Part shown: in pieces, positions 8,885-17,491 of the stretch
How the letters are laid out: every line of letters begins with the position of its first letter
Position numbering within the stretch: position 1 is the stretch's first letter
Source: Dyella subtropica
Lineage (GTDB): Bacteria; Pseudomonadota; Gammaproteobacteria; Xanthomonadales; Rhodanobacteraceae
NCBI RefSeq assembly: GCF_026283965.1
Contig: NZ_JAPDPD010000029.1
Location: forward strand, 1-55,119
Direction of reading: 5' to 3'
DNA: 55,119 bases
Notes under the pieces: generated by a model
Seen by the model: only the letters and a program-made list of their open reading frames with translations
The model's database searches: none
Told to the model about the DNA's origin: nothing
Made by a program: the position numbers and the translations under genes

Positions 8885-9493
8885 ATGAAACGTTCCATCC
8901 GCCACGTCGCCCTCTACAGCGCCACGCTCGCCGGCCTGCTCACGCTCAGCGCCTGCGGCAAACACGAACAGGCGCCACCGGCCAACGCTCCCGCCGCACC
9001 GGCCAGCACACCCGCCGCCCAACAGGCGCCAACGCCAGCCCCTGCGCCGGCCAGTACCGCTCCCGCCGCACCAGCCCCCGCCAGCACGACGACGACCAAA
9101 CCCGCAGGCGCCGGCGCATCGGCGTCAGCCACACCCGCGGCCGTCAACGACAACTTCCACGTCGCCGCCGTCACCCTGGGCAGCAAGGTCGCCAACGACC
9201 TCCAGATCAGCGAAGCGAAGAACCGCTTCGCCCCGAACGAGAAAGCCATCTACGCTAGCGTCGCCACCCAGGGCGACACCGCCGGTGCCACCCTCAACGC
9301 CACCTGGACCTACCTCGAAGGCCAGGCCCGGCAAATCACCAGCACCAACCAATCCATCGCCACCAACGGCCCCGCCACCACCACCTTCGAAATCCGCAAC
9401 CCCAACCTGTGGCCAGCCGGCAAATACCAAGTAGTGATCTCACTCGACGGCAAACCCGTAACCACCCAAGACTTCGAAGTCTCCAAGAGCTGA
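8885..9493 (+). CDS. Ala/Pro-rich periplasmic lipoprotein, hypothetical
   Basis: The start is taken at MKRSIRHV because a GAGG lies 9-12 nt upstream and because it gives a proper lipoprotein signal: a hydrophobic stretch followed by the lipobox LSAC (Cys20). The 202-residue precursor then has a 70-residue Ala/Pro/Thr-rich linker (about residues 25-95), and a compact C-terminal domain (about 100-200) ending in IRNPNLWPAGKYQVVISLDG, which looks like a small beta-sandwich. I do not recognise the family with certainty. A membrane-anchored periplasmic protein is the safe call. Confidence 0.75.
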   Translation: MKRSIRHVALYSATLAGLLTLSACGKHEQAPPANAPAAPASTPAAQQAPTPAPAPASTAPAAPAPASTTTTKPAGAGASASATPAAVNDNFHVAAVTLGSKVANDLQISEAKNRFAPNEKAIYASVATQGDTAGATLNATWTYLEGQARQITSTNQSIATNGPATTTFEIRNPNLWPAGKYQVVISLDGKPVTTQDFEVSKS

Positions 9494-9498
9494 GCCTC

Positions 9499-9683
9499 GC
9501 TCTTGATCCCAGGGCCCCCTGTGTAGCGGTGAGGGCCGGACGAAAAGATCCCGAAGGGGCGCAGGCATTCATGCCTGCGCCCCTTCGACACGACAGGAAC
9601 GCCGTTTCCCCACGTCATCTAAGAGCAGGCCTGGCCAGATCTCATGGACTCGGAGGCAAAGCCAGAGAGCGTGTAACCGGGGG
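9499..9683. repeat. Dispersed structured element, copy 1
   Basis: A 185-bp unit from GCTCTTGATC to GTAACCGGGG that recurs at 10464-10654. Shared blocks include CGGTGAGGGC, ACGACAGGAACG-like and CATCTAAGAGCAGGCC. In the middle is a hairpin with perfect 17-bp arms (9552-9587, CGAAGGGGCGCAGGCAT and its complement). The same hairpin is kept in copy 2 with a different stem sequence. The 270 bp that follow, up to the next small gene, show nothing I can assign. Confidence 0.75.
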
Positions 9684-9957
9684 CCCGGAGATCCAGAGCA
9701 AAAGCGAAAAGCCGAACTGGGTCGTCACGCGTGATGGACGATATTCAAGCCACGCCATCTCGACGCGTATCGCGCGTGCAACACCTAGTCGCTTCCGCAC
9801 ACCGAACAGGCCACTTGGTGGGCTCACGTTTGGCCTAGTGCGTTCTTACCAAAGTTGCATCGACACCATGGCATGCGCGGCATAGGCTGAGCTTCCGGCG
9901 GAACGGATTATGCGTCCTCATTCGGATTGATCGGATTGAAGGCGAAGAGGCAGTCGG

Positions 9958-10218
9958 ATGCTCTATTTCCTGCCACACCAGACCACGCGCTGGCTTCTTC
10001 TGCTCGCCTTTTGCGAGTTGGCGTTGCTGGCCGGCGCGCTGTATCTGGCGACGAATCTGCGCTATTTCCGCTCGCCCCCCGAAAGGGTGCTGACGCTGGG
10101 CCTCATCGCGGTGGCGGCCTTTCGCTGGTTGTTGATGCGTCTGATGGAGCTGGATGCGCTGAAGCGGCGGCGGCTGATCTCTGGTGCCGGCGTGCGTCCC
10201 GGGCAAGGTGAGTCATGA
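9958..10218 (+). pseudogene. Remnant of a PEP-CTERM/XrtA-type membrane sugar transferase (tentative)
   Basis: An 86-residue frame with two hydrophobic helices (about residues 11-31 and 44-62), then LDALKRRRLISGAG and a short tail. Polyprenyl-phosphate sugar transferases of the exopolysaccharide type have several N-terminal helices followed by a Rossmann-like segment opening with (L)KRRVLVLGAG. Here the later helices and everything after the glycine motif are missing. This looks like an internally deleted, truncated remnant, but a genuine small membrane protein cannot be excluded. It sits between two copies of a structured repeat, a place where rearrangement is plausible. Confidence 0.35.
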
Positions 10219-10463
10219 GCGTGGAGGCGCGATAAGCGAGTAACGAGGGCACAAGCCTGTACGCACACAGCGAGTCCATGTCGCGTAGCTAGGCTCTTGT
10301 CGGAGAACCGGCCGAGCACTATTGATTCTGGCGCCCTCGCTACTCGCCTCTCGCGCTTCCTCTCGCCGTGAACGAGCACGCAGCCTCTGCGGCGATCGAA
10401 AGGAGTCCCTTTTTTGGGACACGCAAGGAAGGGAGTGCACCACTTCAGGCGCAGCACGACGTT

Positions 10464-10654
10464 GCTCTTGATCTTCAGCTCCTGGGTCCCCTGTACAGCG
10501 GTGAGGGCTGGACGATCAGGCCCCGAAGGGGGCATCGACAGGACGTCGATGCCTTTTCGACACGACAGGGACGTCGTGTCCCCATGTCATCTAAGAGCAG
10601 GCCCGGCCAGACCTCACGGACCCGCAGGCGAAGCCGGAGGGAGCGTAACCGGGG
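10464..10654. repeat. Dispersed structured element, copy 2
   Basis: The second copy of the unit at 9499-9683, with the same ends (GCTCTTGATC to GTAACCGGGG). Its central hairpin (10524-10559) keeps the CGAAGGGG base but carries GGCATCGAC paired with GTCGATGCC, where copy 1 carries GCGCAGGCAT paired with ATGCCTGCGC. The pairing is conserved although the bases are not. Confidence 0.75.
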
Positions 10655-11197
10655 TGGCCTCTCTTTTGGTTACTTTTCTCTGGCCAACAGAGAAAAGTGA
10701 CTCGGACCGCGGCAGCGGTTCGAAAGCCCGCGGCAGGCAAACCAGAACACGCAGTCGCGACAATCGAAGCGCAAAGACACTGGACCCCGGCCTACGCCGG
10801 GGTGACGAAGTAGGGAGCGCGGTCGGCAGAAGAAACACCTCCATAGGCAGAAAGAAATAGATCAGACATAGCCGGGATGACGTAAAGGAATCCCACCCCG
10901 ATTGGCCGACAATCAAACCCAAATCCCTGTCATACCGGCCCGCCGGCATCCATCGATTCAAGCACACCCCCCGTCGAAACCAAGGGTCATCGATTTCGAC
11001 ACGGGCTTATTCCGCCGCATGTGGGGAAGGTGGAAATCATGCACGCCACTTCCGCTGCGCTCATCGATATCGATGAGGGAACCATCTCTCCGTGCCGCAT
11101 CCGCGCCGTGCGTCCACGCGCGCCACATGACGTCTGCCGTCGCGGCTTGAACCCGTAGCCGAGCCCTTGGCCAACATCGAATGAGCGCGGAATCCCT
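10655..11197. other. Gene-free stretch with two dispersed hairpins
   Basis: There is no convincing gene. Two hairpins of types common as intergenic repeats are present: ACTTTTCTCTG/CAGAGAAAAGT (11-bp arms, 10672-10698) and ACCCCGGC/GCCGGGGT (10784-10803). The remainder, up to the NRPS-PKS start at 11198, shows no clear promoter. Confidence 0.5.
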
Positions 11198-14100
11198 ATG
11201 AACGCGAGCATGGCCGAAATCCAGGATGTCGAAACTGCCATGCGTCTGTTTGAGGTGTTGCCGAGTCGGGCTGGGGCTGTCGATGCCGGCTGGACGAAGC
11301 GCGACTACCCGCTCACCCATGCGCACGGTTTGCACGCCGGTCAGCTCGGTGCGGCACTCGCGCTGGCCGAATCGCGCCTCACTGGTGCCGATGCCGTGCT
11401 GGCGACGCGCGTGGTGCAGGCGCGGTCCACGCAATGCCTGATCAACGTGCCACGCGCAGGTCGCCGCGATGCATGGCAGGCGACCTTTCTAGAGGCCATG
11501 CACACCGCTACGGCGTCGCTCTCTCGCAGCGCCTGGGCCGTGGTCGTGGAAGGCGAAGCCGGCCCTGATGAAGCGCGTCCTGATGAAGTCGACCCTGATG
11601 ACGTCTCGACCTTCAGCCGCTGGCAGCTCGACACCACAGCCCCTGCGCGTCTGCGCGTGACGTTTCGCGCCCCGTTTCATCCCGCGTCGATCGATCTGTT
11701 CGCCGCTTGCGTGCTGCGCGCGCTCGCTGCGCTGAGCACGCCCAAAGACATGCTGCTCGCGTCGATCGGGGTGATCGATCCGATCGAGCGCTATTGCTTG
11801 CTGCACCGCTGGAACGACACCGCTGTGGAACGGCGCGCCGGCGATACCGTGCACGGGCTGTTCACCGCGTTTGCCCAGCGGCATCTCACCCACACCGCGG
11901 TGGAATGGCAGAGCGGCGCGCTTTCCTATGGCGAACTGGAGCTGCGCTCCAACCACGTCGCCGCTGCCCTGATGGCTGCGGGGGTGAGCACCGGTTCACC
12001 GGTGGCCCTGCTGCTTGATCGCTCGGCGGATGCCATCGTCGCCATGCTCGGCATTCTCAAGGCGGGTGCCGCCTATCTGCCACTGGACGCCAGCTATCCC
12101 GCCGAACGTCTGGCCTTCGCCATCGGCGACGCGCGTGCCGCGCTGGTGATCGCTCACGACGACACGCCCGCCGTGCCGGGCATCGCTGTGCCGATGGTGT
12201 CGTTGCAGCAGCTGGAGGCCGACGCGCTGGCCGCCATTCCGCCAGCGCTGAACGGCATGGCGCTCGCCTATGTGATGTACACCTCCGGCTCCACCGGCAC
12301 GCCCAAGGGCGCCGAGATCACGCATCGCGCGATCATCCGCCTGGTGCGCGACGTGGACTATGTCGACCTCCGCGAACGTCCACGCGTGCTGCACGCCGCG
12401 CCGCTCGGCTTCGACGCATCGACGCTGGAGATCTGGGGCGCCCTGCTCAACGGCGGCACCTGCGTGATCCACGACGAACGGATTCCCAGTGGCGGCGGCC
12501 TGGCGCGCACCATCGCAGACCACGATGTGCGTATCGCCTGGCTCAGTGCCGCGCTCTTCAATGCCATCGTCGATGACGACGTCAGCAAGCTGCGCGGCCT
12601 GCGGCAGTTGCTGATCGGTGGCGAAGCGCTGTCGGTGGCGCATGTGCGCAAGGCGTACGCTGCGCTGCCGGAGGTGAGGATCATCAATGGTTACGGGCCG
12701 ACCGAATGCACCACGTTCTCGGCCGCGTATCGCATTCCGCGCAAGCTGGATGCGCATTTGCCTTCCATCCCGATCGGCCGCCCCATCGCCGACACCACGC
12801 TGCATGTGCTGAATGCGCGCGGCGAACACGTACCGGTGGGCGTGATAGGCGAGCTGTACATCGGCGGTGCGGGACTCGCGCGCGGCTATCTGGGGCGCCC
12901 CCAACTGACCCGCGAACGCTTCGTCGTCCCACCCTTCAACTGTCCAAGGTTCGACACCAGCGGTGCGCGCCTGTACCGCACCGGCGACCTGGTGCGCTGG
13001 CTGCCCGGAGGCGTGATCGAGTTCATCGGCCGCGCCGATGGGCAGGTGAAGATCCGCGGCTATCGTATCGAGCTCGGCGAAGTCGAGGCCGCGCTGCAGC
13101 GCCTGCCCGGCGTACGAGCCAGCGCGGTGCTCGCGCGCCAGGATCGGCCTGACCAGAAACGCCTGGTGGCGTACTACGTGGCGGCGGACGACCGCGTCAC
13201 TGCCCGGCACTTGCGCGAACAGCTCGCGCAGTCGCTACCGGAGTTCATGGTGCCGGGCATCTATCTGCGCCTGGCCGCGCTGCCGATCACCCCAAACGGC
13301 AAGCTCGATCGCCGCGCGCTGCCCGCGCCGGACCACCGCCGCCCGGAGCTCGCGGATGCCTACGTACCCGCCGAGGGTCCGCTGGAGCGGCGCCTGTGCG
13401 AACTGTTCGCCGACGTGCTCGGGCTGGGCCAGGTCGGCCGCCACGATCACTTCTTCGACCTGGGCGGCGACTCGCTGCTGGCGGTGAAAGCCGTCGCGCG
13501 CATCCATGCCGAACTGTCGGCTCTTCCCACCATCCCCATGTTCTACGGCGAGCCGACACCTGCGGCCCTGGCCGCCTCCATCGAAGGGCGCGCCGAGCGC
13601 CGCACTGCGCGCATCGCACGCGGCAAGGGCGGCGACCAGGCGGAGGCGATCGCGATCGTCGCCATGGCTGGACGCTTCCCCGGTGCCGGCGACGTAGAAA
13701 CGTTCTGGCGCCATCTGTGCGAAGGCCGCGAGACGATTACCTTCTTCAGCGCCGACGCGCTCGACCCGGCCATCCCCGCCGAGGAACGCAACCATCCTGA
13801 CTATGTCGCCGCACGCGGCGTCATCGATGGCGTGGAGGAGTTCGACGCCGGCTTCTTCGGCATGTCGCCGCGCGAGGCGGAACTGACCGATCCGCAACAG
13901 CGGATCTTCCTGGAGCTGTGCTGGGAGTGCATGGAGCGCGGCGGCTACGTGCCGGACGCGCAAACGGTGCCGGTCGGCGTGTTCGGCGGCATGCACAACG
14001 CTACCTACTACCAGCGCCACCTCAATGCGCGACCCGATCTGATCGACAAACTGGGCGCGTTCCAGGTGATGCTGGCCAACGAAAAGGATTATCTCGCCAC

Positions 14101-16402
14101 GCACGTGGCGCACAAGCTCAACCTCACCGGGCCGGCGATCAGCATGAACACCGGTTGCTCGACCTCGCTGGTCGCCATCTGCCAGGCCGTCGCCGCGTTA
14201 CGCGCCGGGCAATGCGGCATGGCATTGGCCGGCGGCTCGTCGGTGAGTTGCCCACCGCGCAGCGGCTATCTGTCCCAGGAAGGCTCGATGCTGTCGCCGG
14301 ACGGACACACCCGCACGTTCGACGCGGAAGCGCGCGGCACCGTGTTCAGCGACGGCGCCGCGGTGGTGTTGCTGAAGCGTCTGTCTGACGCACAGCGCGA
14401 TAACGACGCCATCGTCGCGGTGATCCGCGGCGTGGCCATCAACAACGACGGCGGCATCAAGGCGAGCTTCACCGCGCCCAGCAGCGCCGGCCAGGCGGCG
14501 GTAGTCGCCATGGCGCTGGACGATGCCGGTGTGAGCGCGCGCTCGATCTCCTATGTGGAAACGCACGGTACGGCCACGCCGCTGGGCGATCCGATCGAGA
14601 TCGAAGGCCTGACCCTGGCCTTTCGCGAGCACACCGACGACTGCGGTTTCTGCGCCGTAGGATCGGTGAAGAGCAACGTCGGCCATCTGGTGATGGCGGC
14701 CGGCGTGGCCGGTGTGATCAAGACCGCGCTGGCCTTGCGCGAGCACACGCTGCCGCCGTCGTTGTACTTGCGAAAGACCAATCCCAAGATCGACTTCGCG
14801 CATTCGCCCTTCGTAGTCAACGATTGCCTGCGTGAATGGTCGCCCGACGAAGATCCGTTACGCGCCGGCGTGAGTTCGTTCGGCGTGGGCGGCACCAACG
14901 CCCATGTGATCCTGGAGGAACCGCCGCAGCGCACGCCCTCCGATGTCGCCACCGGTGCGCAACTGCTGTTGCTTTCCGCTCGCTCAGCGACGGCGCTTGG
15001 CCATGCAGCCGGTCGGCTCGGCGAATACCTCGCCGCACAGCCGAACAGCCAGCTCGGCGATGTCGCCTACACGCTGGCCACCGGACGCAAGGCGTTCGCG
15101 CAGCGCACCTATGTCGTGGCCAGCAACCTCGAGGAGGCAACCACACGGCTCGCGGCGATTGATCCCGCTGCTATGCGTACCGCGTCGAACCCAGCCCCTG
15201 GCATGGTCTTCCTGTTCCCCGGCCAGGGTTCGCAGTACGCAGGCATGGGCCGCGAACTGCATGCGACGGAGCCCGTGTTCCGCGCCGCGCTCGACGCATG
15301 CGCAGAGGCATTGGCGAATGAGCTGGGCTTCGACTTGCGCGACCGCCTGTTCGCCGACGATGCGGATGCCTATGCCGAGGCCCTGGGCGAAACCTCGCTG
15401 ACCCAGCCCGCCACTTTCGCCGTCGAATACGCCATGGCGCGGCTGTGGATGAGCCTGGGCATCCGCCCGGTGGCGATGATCGGCCATAGTGTCGGCGAGT
15501 TCGTCGCGGCGGTGATGGCTGGCGTGATGAGCCTCACCGATGGCGCACGCCTGGTCGCACGCCGAGCCCACCTGATGCAGGCCTTACCCGCCGGCTCGAT
15601 GTTGTCCGTGCGACTCGATGCGAAGCAACTCGCCGAACGCCTGCCGTCCACCCTGCAAATAGCCGCCGAGAATGCGCCGAACGCGTGTGTGGTGAGCGGC
15701 GAAACCGCCATCGTCGGAGCGTTCCGCACGGAGCTGGAAAGCGCCGGCATCGCCAGCCGCCTGCTGCACACCTCGCACGCCTTCCACTCCGCGATGATGG
15801 AGCCGGTGCTGGCGCCGTTCCGCGACGAAGTCGCCGGCATCCCGCTGGCGGCACCGAGCATCCCGATCGTCTCGACCGTCACCGGCGCCCTGCTGAGCGA
15901 TGGCGAGGCGACCTCCATCGATTACTGGACGCGCCAACTGCGCGGCACGGTGCGCTTCTCCACCGCCCTGCTCAGCGTGCTCGAAGGCACGCAGCATGCT
16001 TTCCTCGAAGTGGGTCCGCGCATCGCGCTCGCCACCTTGGCGCGGCAACATCCTCAGAGTCGCGGCCGCAACGTGCTGTCCTCCCTGGCCGATACGCCGG
16101 AGAACGAACGCGCGGCATGGCTGGATGCCGCCGGGCGGCTTTGGAGCCTGGGTACGCCGCTGGATGTGACCGCGCTCGATCATCGTCAACGCAAGCTGCA
16201 CGTGCGCCTGCCCACCTACCCGTTCGAGCGCAAACGCTACTGGATCGATGCGCAGACGGCCGTCACTTCAACGGCGCCTGCCGCGCTGGCCACACCGGCA
16301 GCCCCCGACATCACTACCACCTTCGTCACACCTTCTGCCCCTGTGGCGGATAGCCCCCTGGAAGCCGCCCTCCCTGGTGCCGGCCGGTTTCGTCACCGCT
16401 AG
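11198..16402 (+). CDS. Orphan NRPS-PKS hybrid synthase, A-PCP-KS-AT
   Basis: A 1734-residue megasynthase. Residues 1-215 look like a degenerate condensation-domain remnant without the HHxxxDG motif. The adenylation domain (about 218-720) has YTSGSTGTPKG, NGYGPTECT, YRTGDLVRW and PNGKLDR. The carrier-protein Ser is S759 (DLGGDSLL). The ketosynthase has the full triad C987 (NTGCSTS), H1123 and H1163. The acyltransferase has S1431 (GHSVGE) and HAFH at 1527-1530, the malonyl-CoA signature. Hand alignment gives a pocket near D-A-L-A-L-G-G-T, suggesting a small hydrophobic amino acid such as Val (weak). The protein ends after the post-AT linker, with no KR, ACP or thioesterase. The frame reads through GAGRFRHR to a stop, while another frame at about 16380-16451 continues as GFVTASDRRALAVLFDALRYR, so a frameshift or truncation at the 3' end is possible. 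No phosphopantetheinyl transferase, tailoring gene or transporter of this class is nearby. Confidence 0.9.
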   Translation: MNASMAEIQDVETAMRLFEVLPSRAGAVDAGWTKRDYPLTHAHGLHAGQLGAALALAESRLTGADAVLATRVVQARSTQCLINVPRAGRRDAWQATFLEAMHTATASLSRSAWAVVVEGEAGPDEARPDEVDPDDVSTFSRWQLDTTAPARLRVTFRAPFHPASIDLFAACVLRALAALSTPKDMLLASIGVIDPIERYCLLHRWNDTAVERRAGDTVHGLFTAFAQRHLTHTAVEWQSGALSYGELELRSNHVAAALMAAGVSTGSPVALLLDRSADAIVAMLGILKAGAAYLPLDASYPAERLAFAIGDARAALVIAHDDTPAVPGIAVPMVSLQQLEADALAAIPPALNGMALAYVMYTSGSTGTPKGAEITHRAIIRLVRDVDYVDLRERPRVLHAAPLGFDASTLEIWGALLNGGTCVIHDERIPSGGGLARTIADHDVRIAWLSAALFNAIVDDDVSKLRGLRQLLIGGEALSVAHVRKAYAALPEVRIINGYGPTECTTFSAAYRIPRKLDAHLPSIPIGRPIADTTLHVLNARGEHVPVGVIGELYIGGAGLARGYLGRPQLTRERFVVPPFNCPRFDTSGARLYRTGDLVRWLPGGVIEFIGRADGQVKIRGYRIELGEVEAALQRLPGVRASAVLARQDRPDQKRLVAYYVAADDRVTARHLREQLAQSLPEFMVPGIYLRLAALPITPNGKLDRRALPAPDHRRPELADAYVPAEGPLERRLCELFADVLGLGQVGRHDHFFDLGGDSLLAVKAVARIHAELSALPTIPMFYGEPTPAALAASIEGRAERRTARIARGKGGDQAEAIAIVAMAGRFPGAGDVETFWRHLCEGRETITFFSADALDPAIPAEERNHPDYVAARGVIDGVEEFDAGFFGMSPREAELTDPQQRIFLELCWECMERGGYVPDAQTVPVGVFGGMHNATYYQRHLNARPDLIDKLGAFQVMLANEKDYLATHVAHKLNLTGPAISMNTGCSTSLVAICQAVAALRAGQCGMALAGGSSVSCPPRSGYLSQEGSMLSPDGHTRTFDAEARGTVFSDGAAVVLLKRLSDAQRDNDAIVAVIRGVAINNDGGIKASFTAPSSAGQAAVVAMALDDAGVSARSISYVETHGTATPLGDPIEIEGLTLAFREHTDDCGFCAVGSVKSNVGHLVMAAGVAGVIKTALALREHTLPPSLYLRKTNPKIDFAHSPFVVNDCLREWSPDEDPLRAGVSSFGVGGTNAHVILEEPPQRTPSDVATGAQLLLLSARSATALGHAAGRLGEYLAAQPNSQLGDVAYTLATGRKAFAQRTYVVASNLEEATTRLAAIDPAAMRTASNPAPGMVFLFPGQGSQYAGMGRELHATEPVFRAALDACAEALANELGFDLRDRLFADDADAYAEALGETSLTQPATFAVEYAMARLWMSLGIRPVAMIGHSVGEFVAAVMAGVMSLTDGARLVARRAHLMQALPAGSMLSVRLDAKQLAERLPSTLQIAAENAPNACVVSGETAIVGAFRTELESAGIASRLLHTSHAFHSAMMEPVLAPFRDEVAGIPLAAPSIPIVSTVTGALLSDGEATSIDYWTRQLRGTVRFSTALLSVLEGTQHAFLEVGPRIALATLARQHPQSRGRNVLSSLADTPENERAAWLDAAGRLWSLGTPLDVTALDHRQRKLHVRLPTYPFERKRYWIDAQTAVTSTAPAALATPAAPDITTTFVTPSAPVADSPLEAALPGAGRFRHR

Positions 16403-16520
16403 CGACCGGCGAGCGCTGGCCGTGCTGTTCGATGCACTGCGCTATCGCTGAGCGTCGTAGTGGTGCGCGTCGACGAGCATGCTTCCCCATCGGTGCGCTC
16501 AGCGCTGACCGCCATCAAAA

Positions 16521-16536
16521 GTAACACATGTGTTAC
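16521..16536. promoter_or_regulatory. Perfect palindromic operator of the HigBA-like module
   Basis: GTAACACATGTGTTAC is a perfect 16-bp palindrome 33 bp before the toxin start, followed by a further GTTAC half-site at 16538-16542. Antitoxins of this class repress their own operon by binding such dyads, so this is probably the autoregulatory operator. Confidence 0.75.
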
Positions 16537-16568
16537 TGTTACCTCCCTAAGGGTATAGCGAGGGAGCC

Positions 16569-16970
16569 ATGCCGGCAGTTAGGGAATACATCGCAAGGGA
16601 TGGCCGCAACCACTACGCCGAATGGTTCAACCGTCTGGGAGCGCCAGCCGCCGCGAAAGTGGCCGGCGTGATTGGCCGATTGGCCACCGGCAATACTTCG
16701 GGCTTGAAAGGAATCGCCAACGGCCTGGCGGAATGGAAGCTGGATTGGGGCCCAGGCATCCGCGTGTATGTGCATCAGGACGGCAAGGACTTGATCCTTT
16801 TGATGGGCGGCAGCGACAAAGGCGACCAACAGACCGAAATCAACGCCGCTGCCGTGCTCGTGCATGAATACAAGGAGCGTAAGAAGGAGGCCGCCAAAGC
16901 AGCCAAAATCGCTGTGAAAACCGGCAGCGGCAAGGCTCCCCAGGACAAGACCCGGAAGCGAAGAAAGTAG
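16569..16970 (+). CDS. HigB/RelE-superfamily toxin (phage-derived Gp49-like)
   Basis: A 133-residue basic protein. The body (about residues 1-100) fits the 'addiction module killer protein' branch of RelE/HigB ribonucleases: a start such as YIARDGRNHYAEWFNRLG, then GLKGIANGLAEWKLDWGPGIRVY and LILLMGGSDKGDQQTEI. Residues 100-133 form a Lys/Arg-rich tail longer than usual. Homologues cut mRNA at the ribosome. It is the first gene of a two-gene module (toxin before antitoxin, as in HigBA), preceded by a perfect palindrome. GAGGGAG lies just upstream of the start. Confidence 0.85.
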   Translation: MPAVREYIARDGRNHYAEWFNRLGAPAAAKVAGVIGRLATGNTSGLKGIANGLAEWKLDWGPGIRVYVHQDGKDLILLMGGSDKGDQQTEINAAAVLVHEYKERKKEAAKAAKIAVKTGSGKAPQDKTRKRRK

Positions 16971-17029
16971 CGAAACACCTGGCCATGTTTTACCAGCCAG
17001 CCACGATTGACGATGATGAGGATGGGGCT

Positions 17030-17377
17030 ATGGCACTGACCGTGGACTACCGCGAGACAATCGCAAACCGTATCAAAAGTGACCCCGAGTTCGCCCGTGC
17101 GCTGCTCGATGAAGCCGCAAGCATGATGTTCAACGGTGAGGCAGAAGCAGCCCGCCTGCTGATGCGTGACCTGACCCACGGCTTGGTGGGTTTTGAAGGT
17201 CTGGCTAAGGCCACCGGCACACCCAGCAAGTCCTTGCACCGCATGCTGAGCAAGGACGGCAATCCCGGCATGAACGCGCTTAGCGAAATATTTCAACAGC
17301 TGACACAGGCGACGCTTCACGCACCGGCAGTAGTGCATGTGGTTCCCGCGCCTACTGATGATTTGATGGTCGCGTGA
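17030..17377 (+). CDS. HigA-like antitoxin with helix-turn-helix
   Basis: A 115-residue antitoxin. I chose the ATG at 17030 (MALTVDYRETIANRI) over an upstream in-frame ATG at 16985 because it has GAGGATGGGG just before it and gives the usual family length. The HTH region is FEGLAKATGTPSKSLHRMLS (about residues 60-80), the pattern of COG3636 addiction-module antidotes. It should neutralise the toxin encoded 59 bp upstream and repress the operon at the palindrome at 16521-16536. The protein ends with a short Pro/Ala-rich tail. Confidence 0.85.
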   Translation: MALTVDYRETIANRIKSDPEFARALLDEAASMMFNGEAEAARLLMRDLTHGLVGFEGLAKATGTPSKSLHRMLSKDGNPGMNALSEIFQQLTQATLHAPAVVHVVPAPTDDLMVA

Positions 17378-17491
17378 CCTGGGCGCGCGACCACCTTTAC
17401 TACCCGAGCCGCCGACAATCTTTGCGGCTGCGCTATCGCGGCACCTGACACCGAGTCCGATTGCGCCCCCTTTGCAGGCAGACACGTCAAA

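Noticed and set aside
11996-13210. 404-codon minus-strand frame inside the NRPS-PKS gene
   Set aside because: Antisense shadow of the adenylation domain, which has all core motifs on the plus strand.
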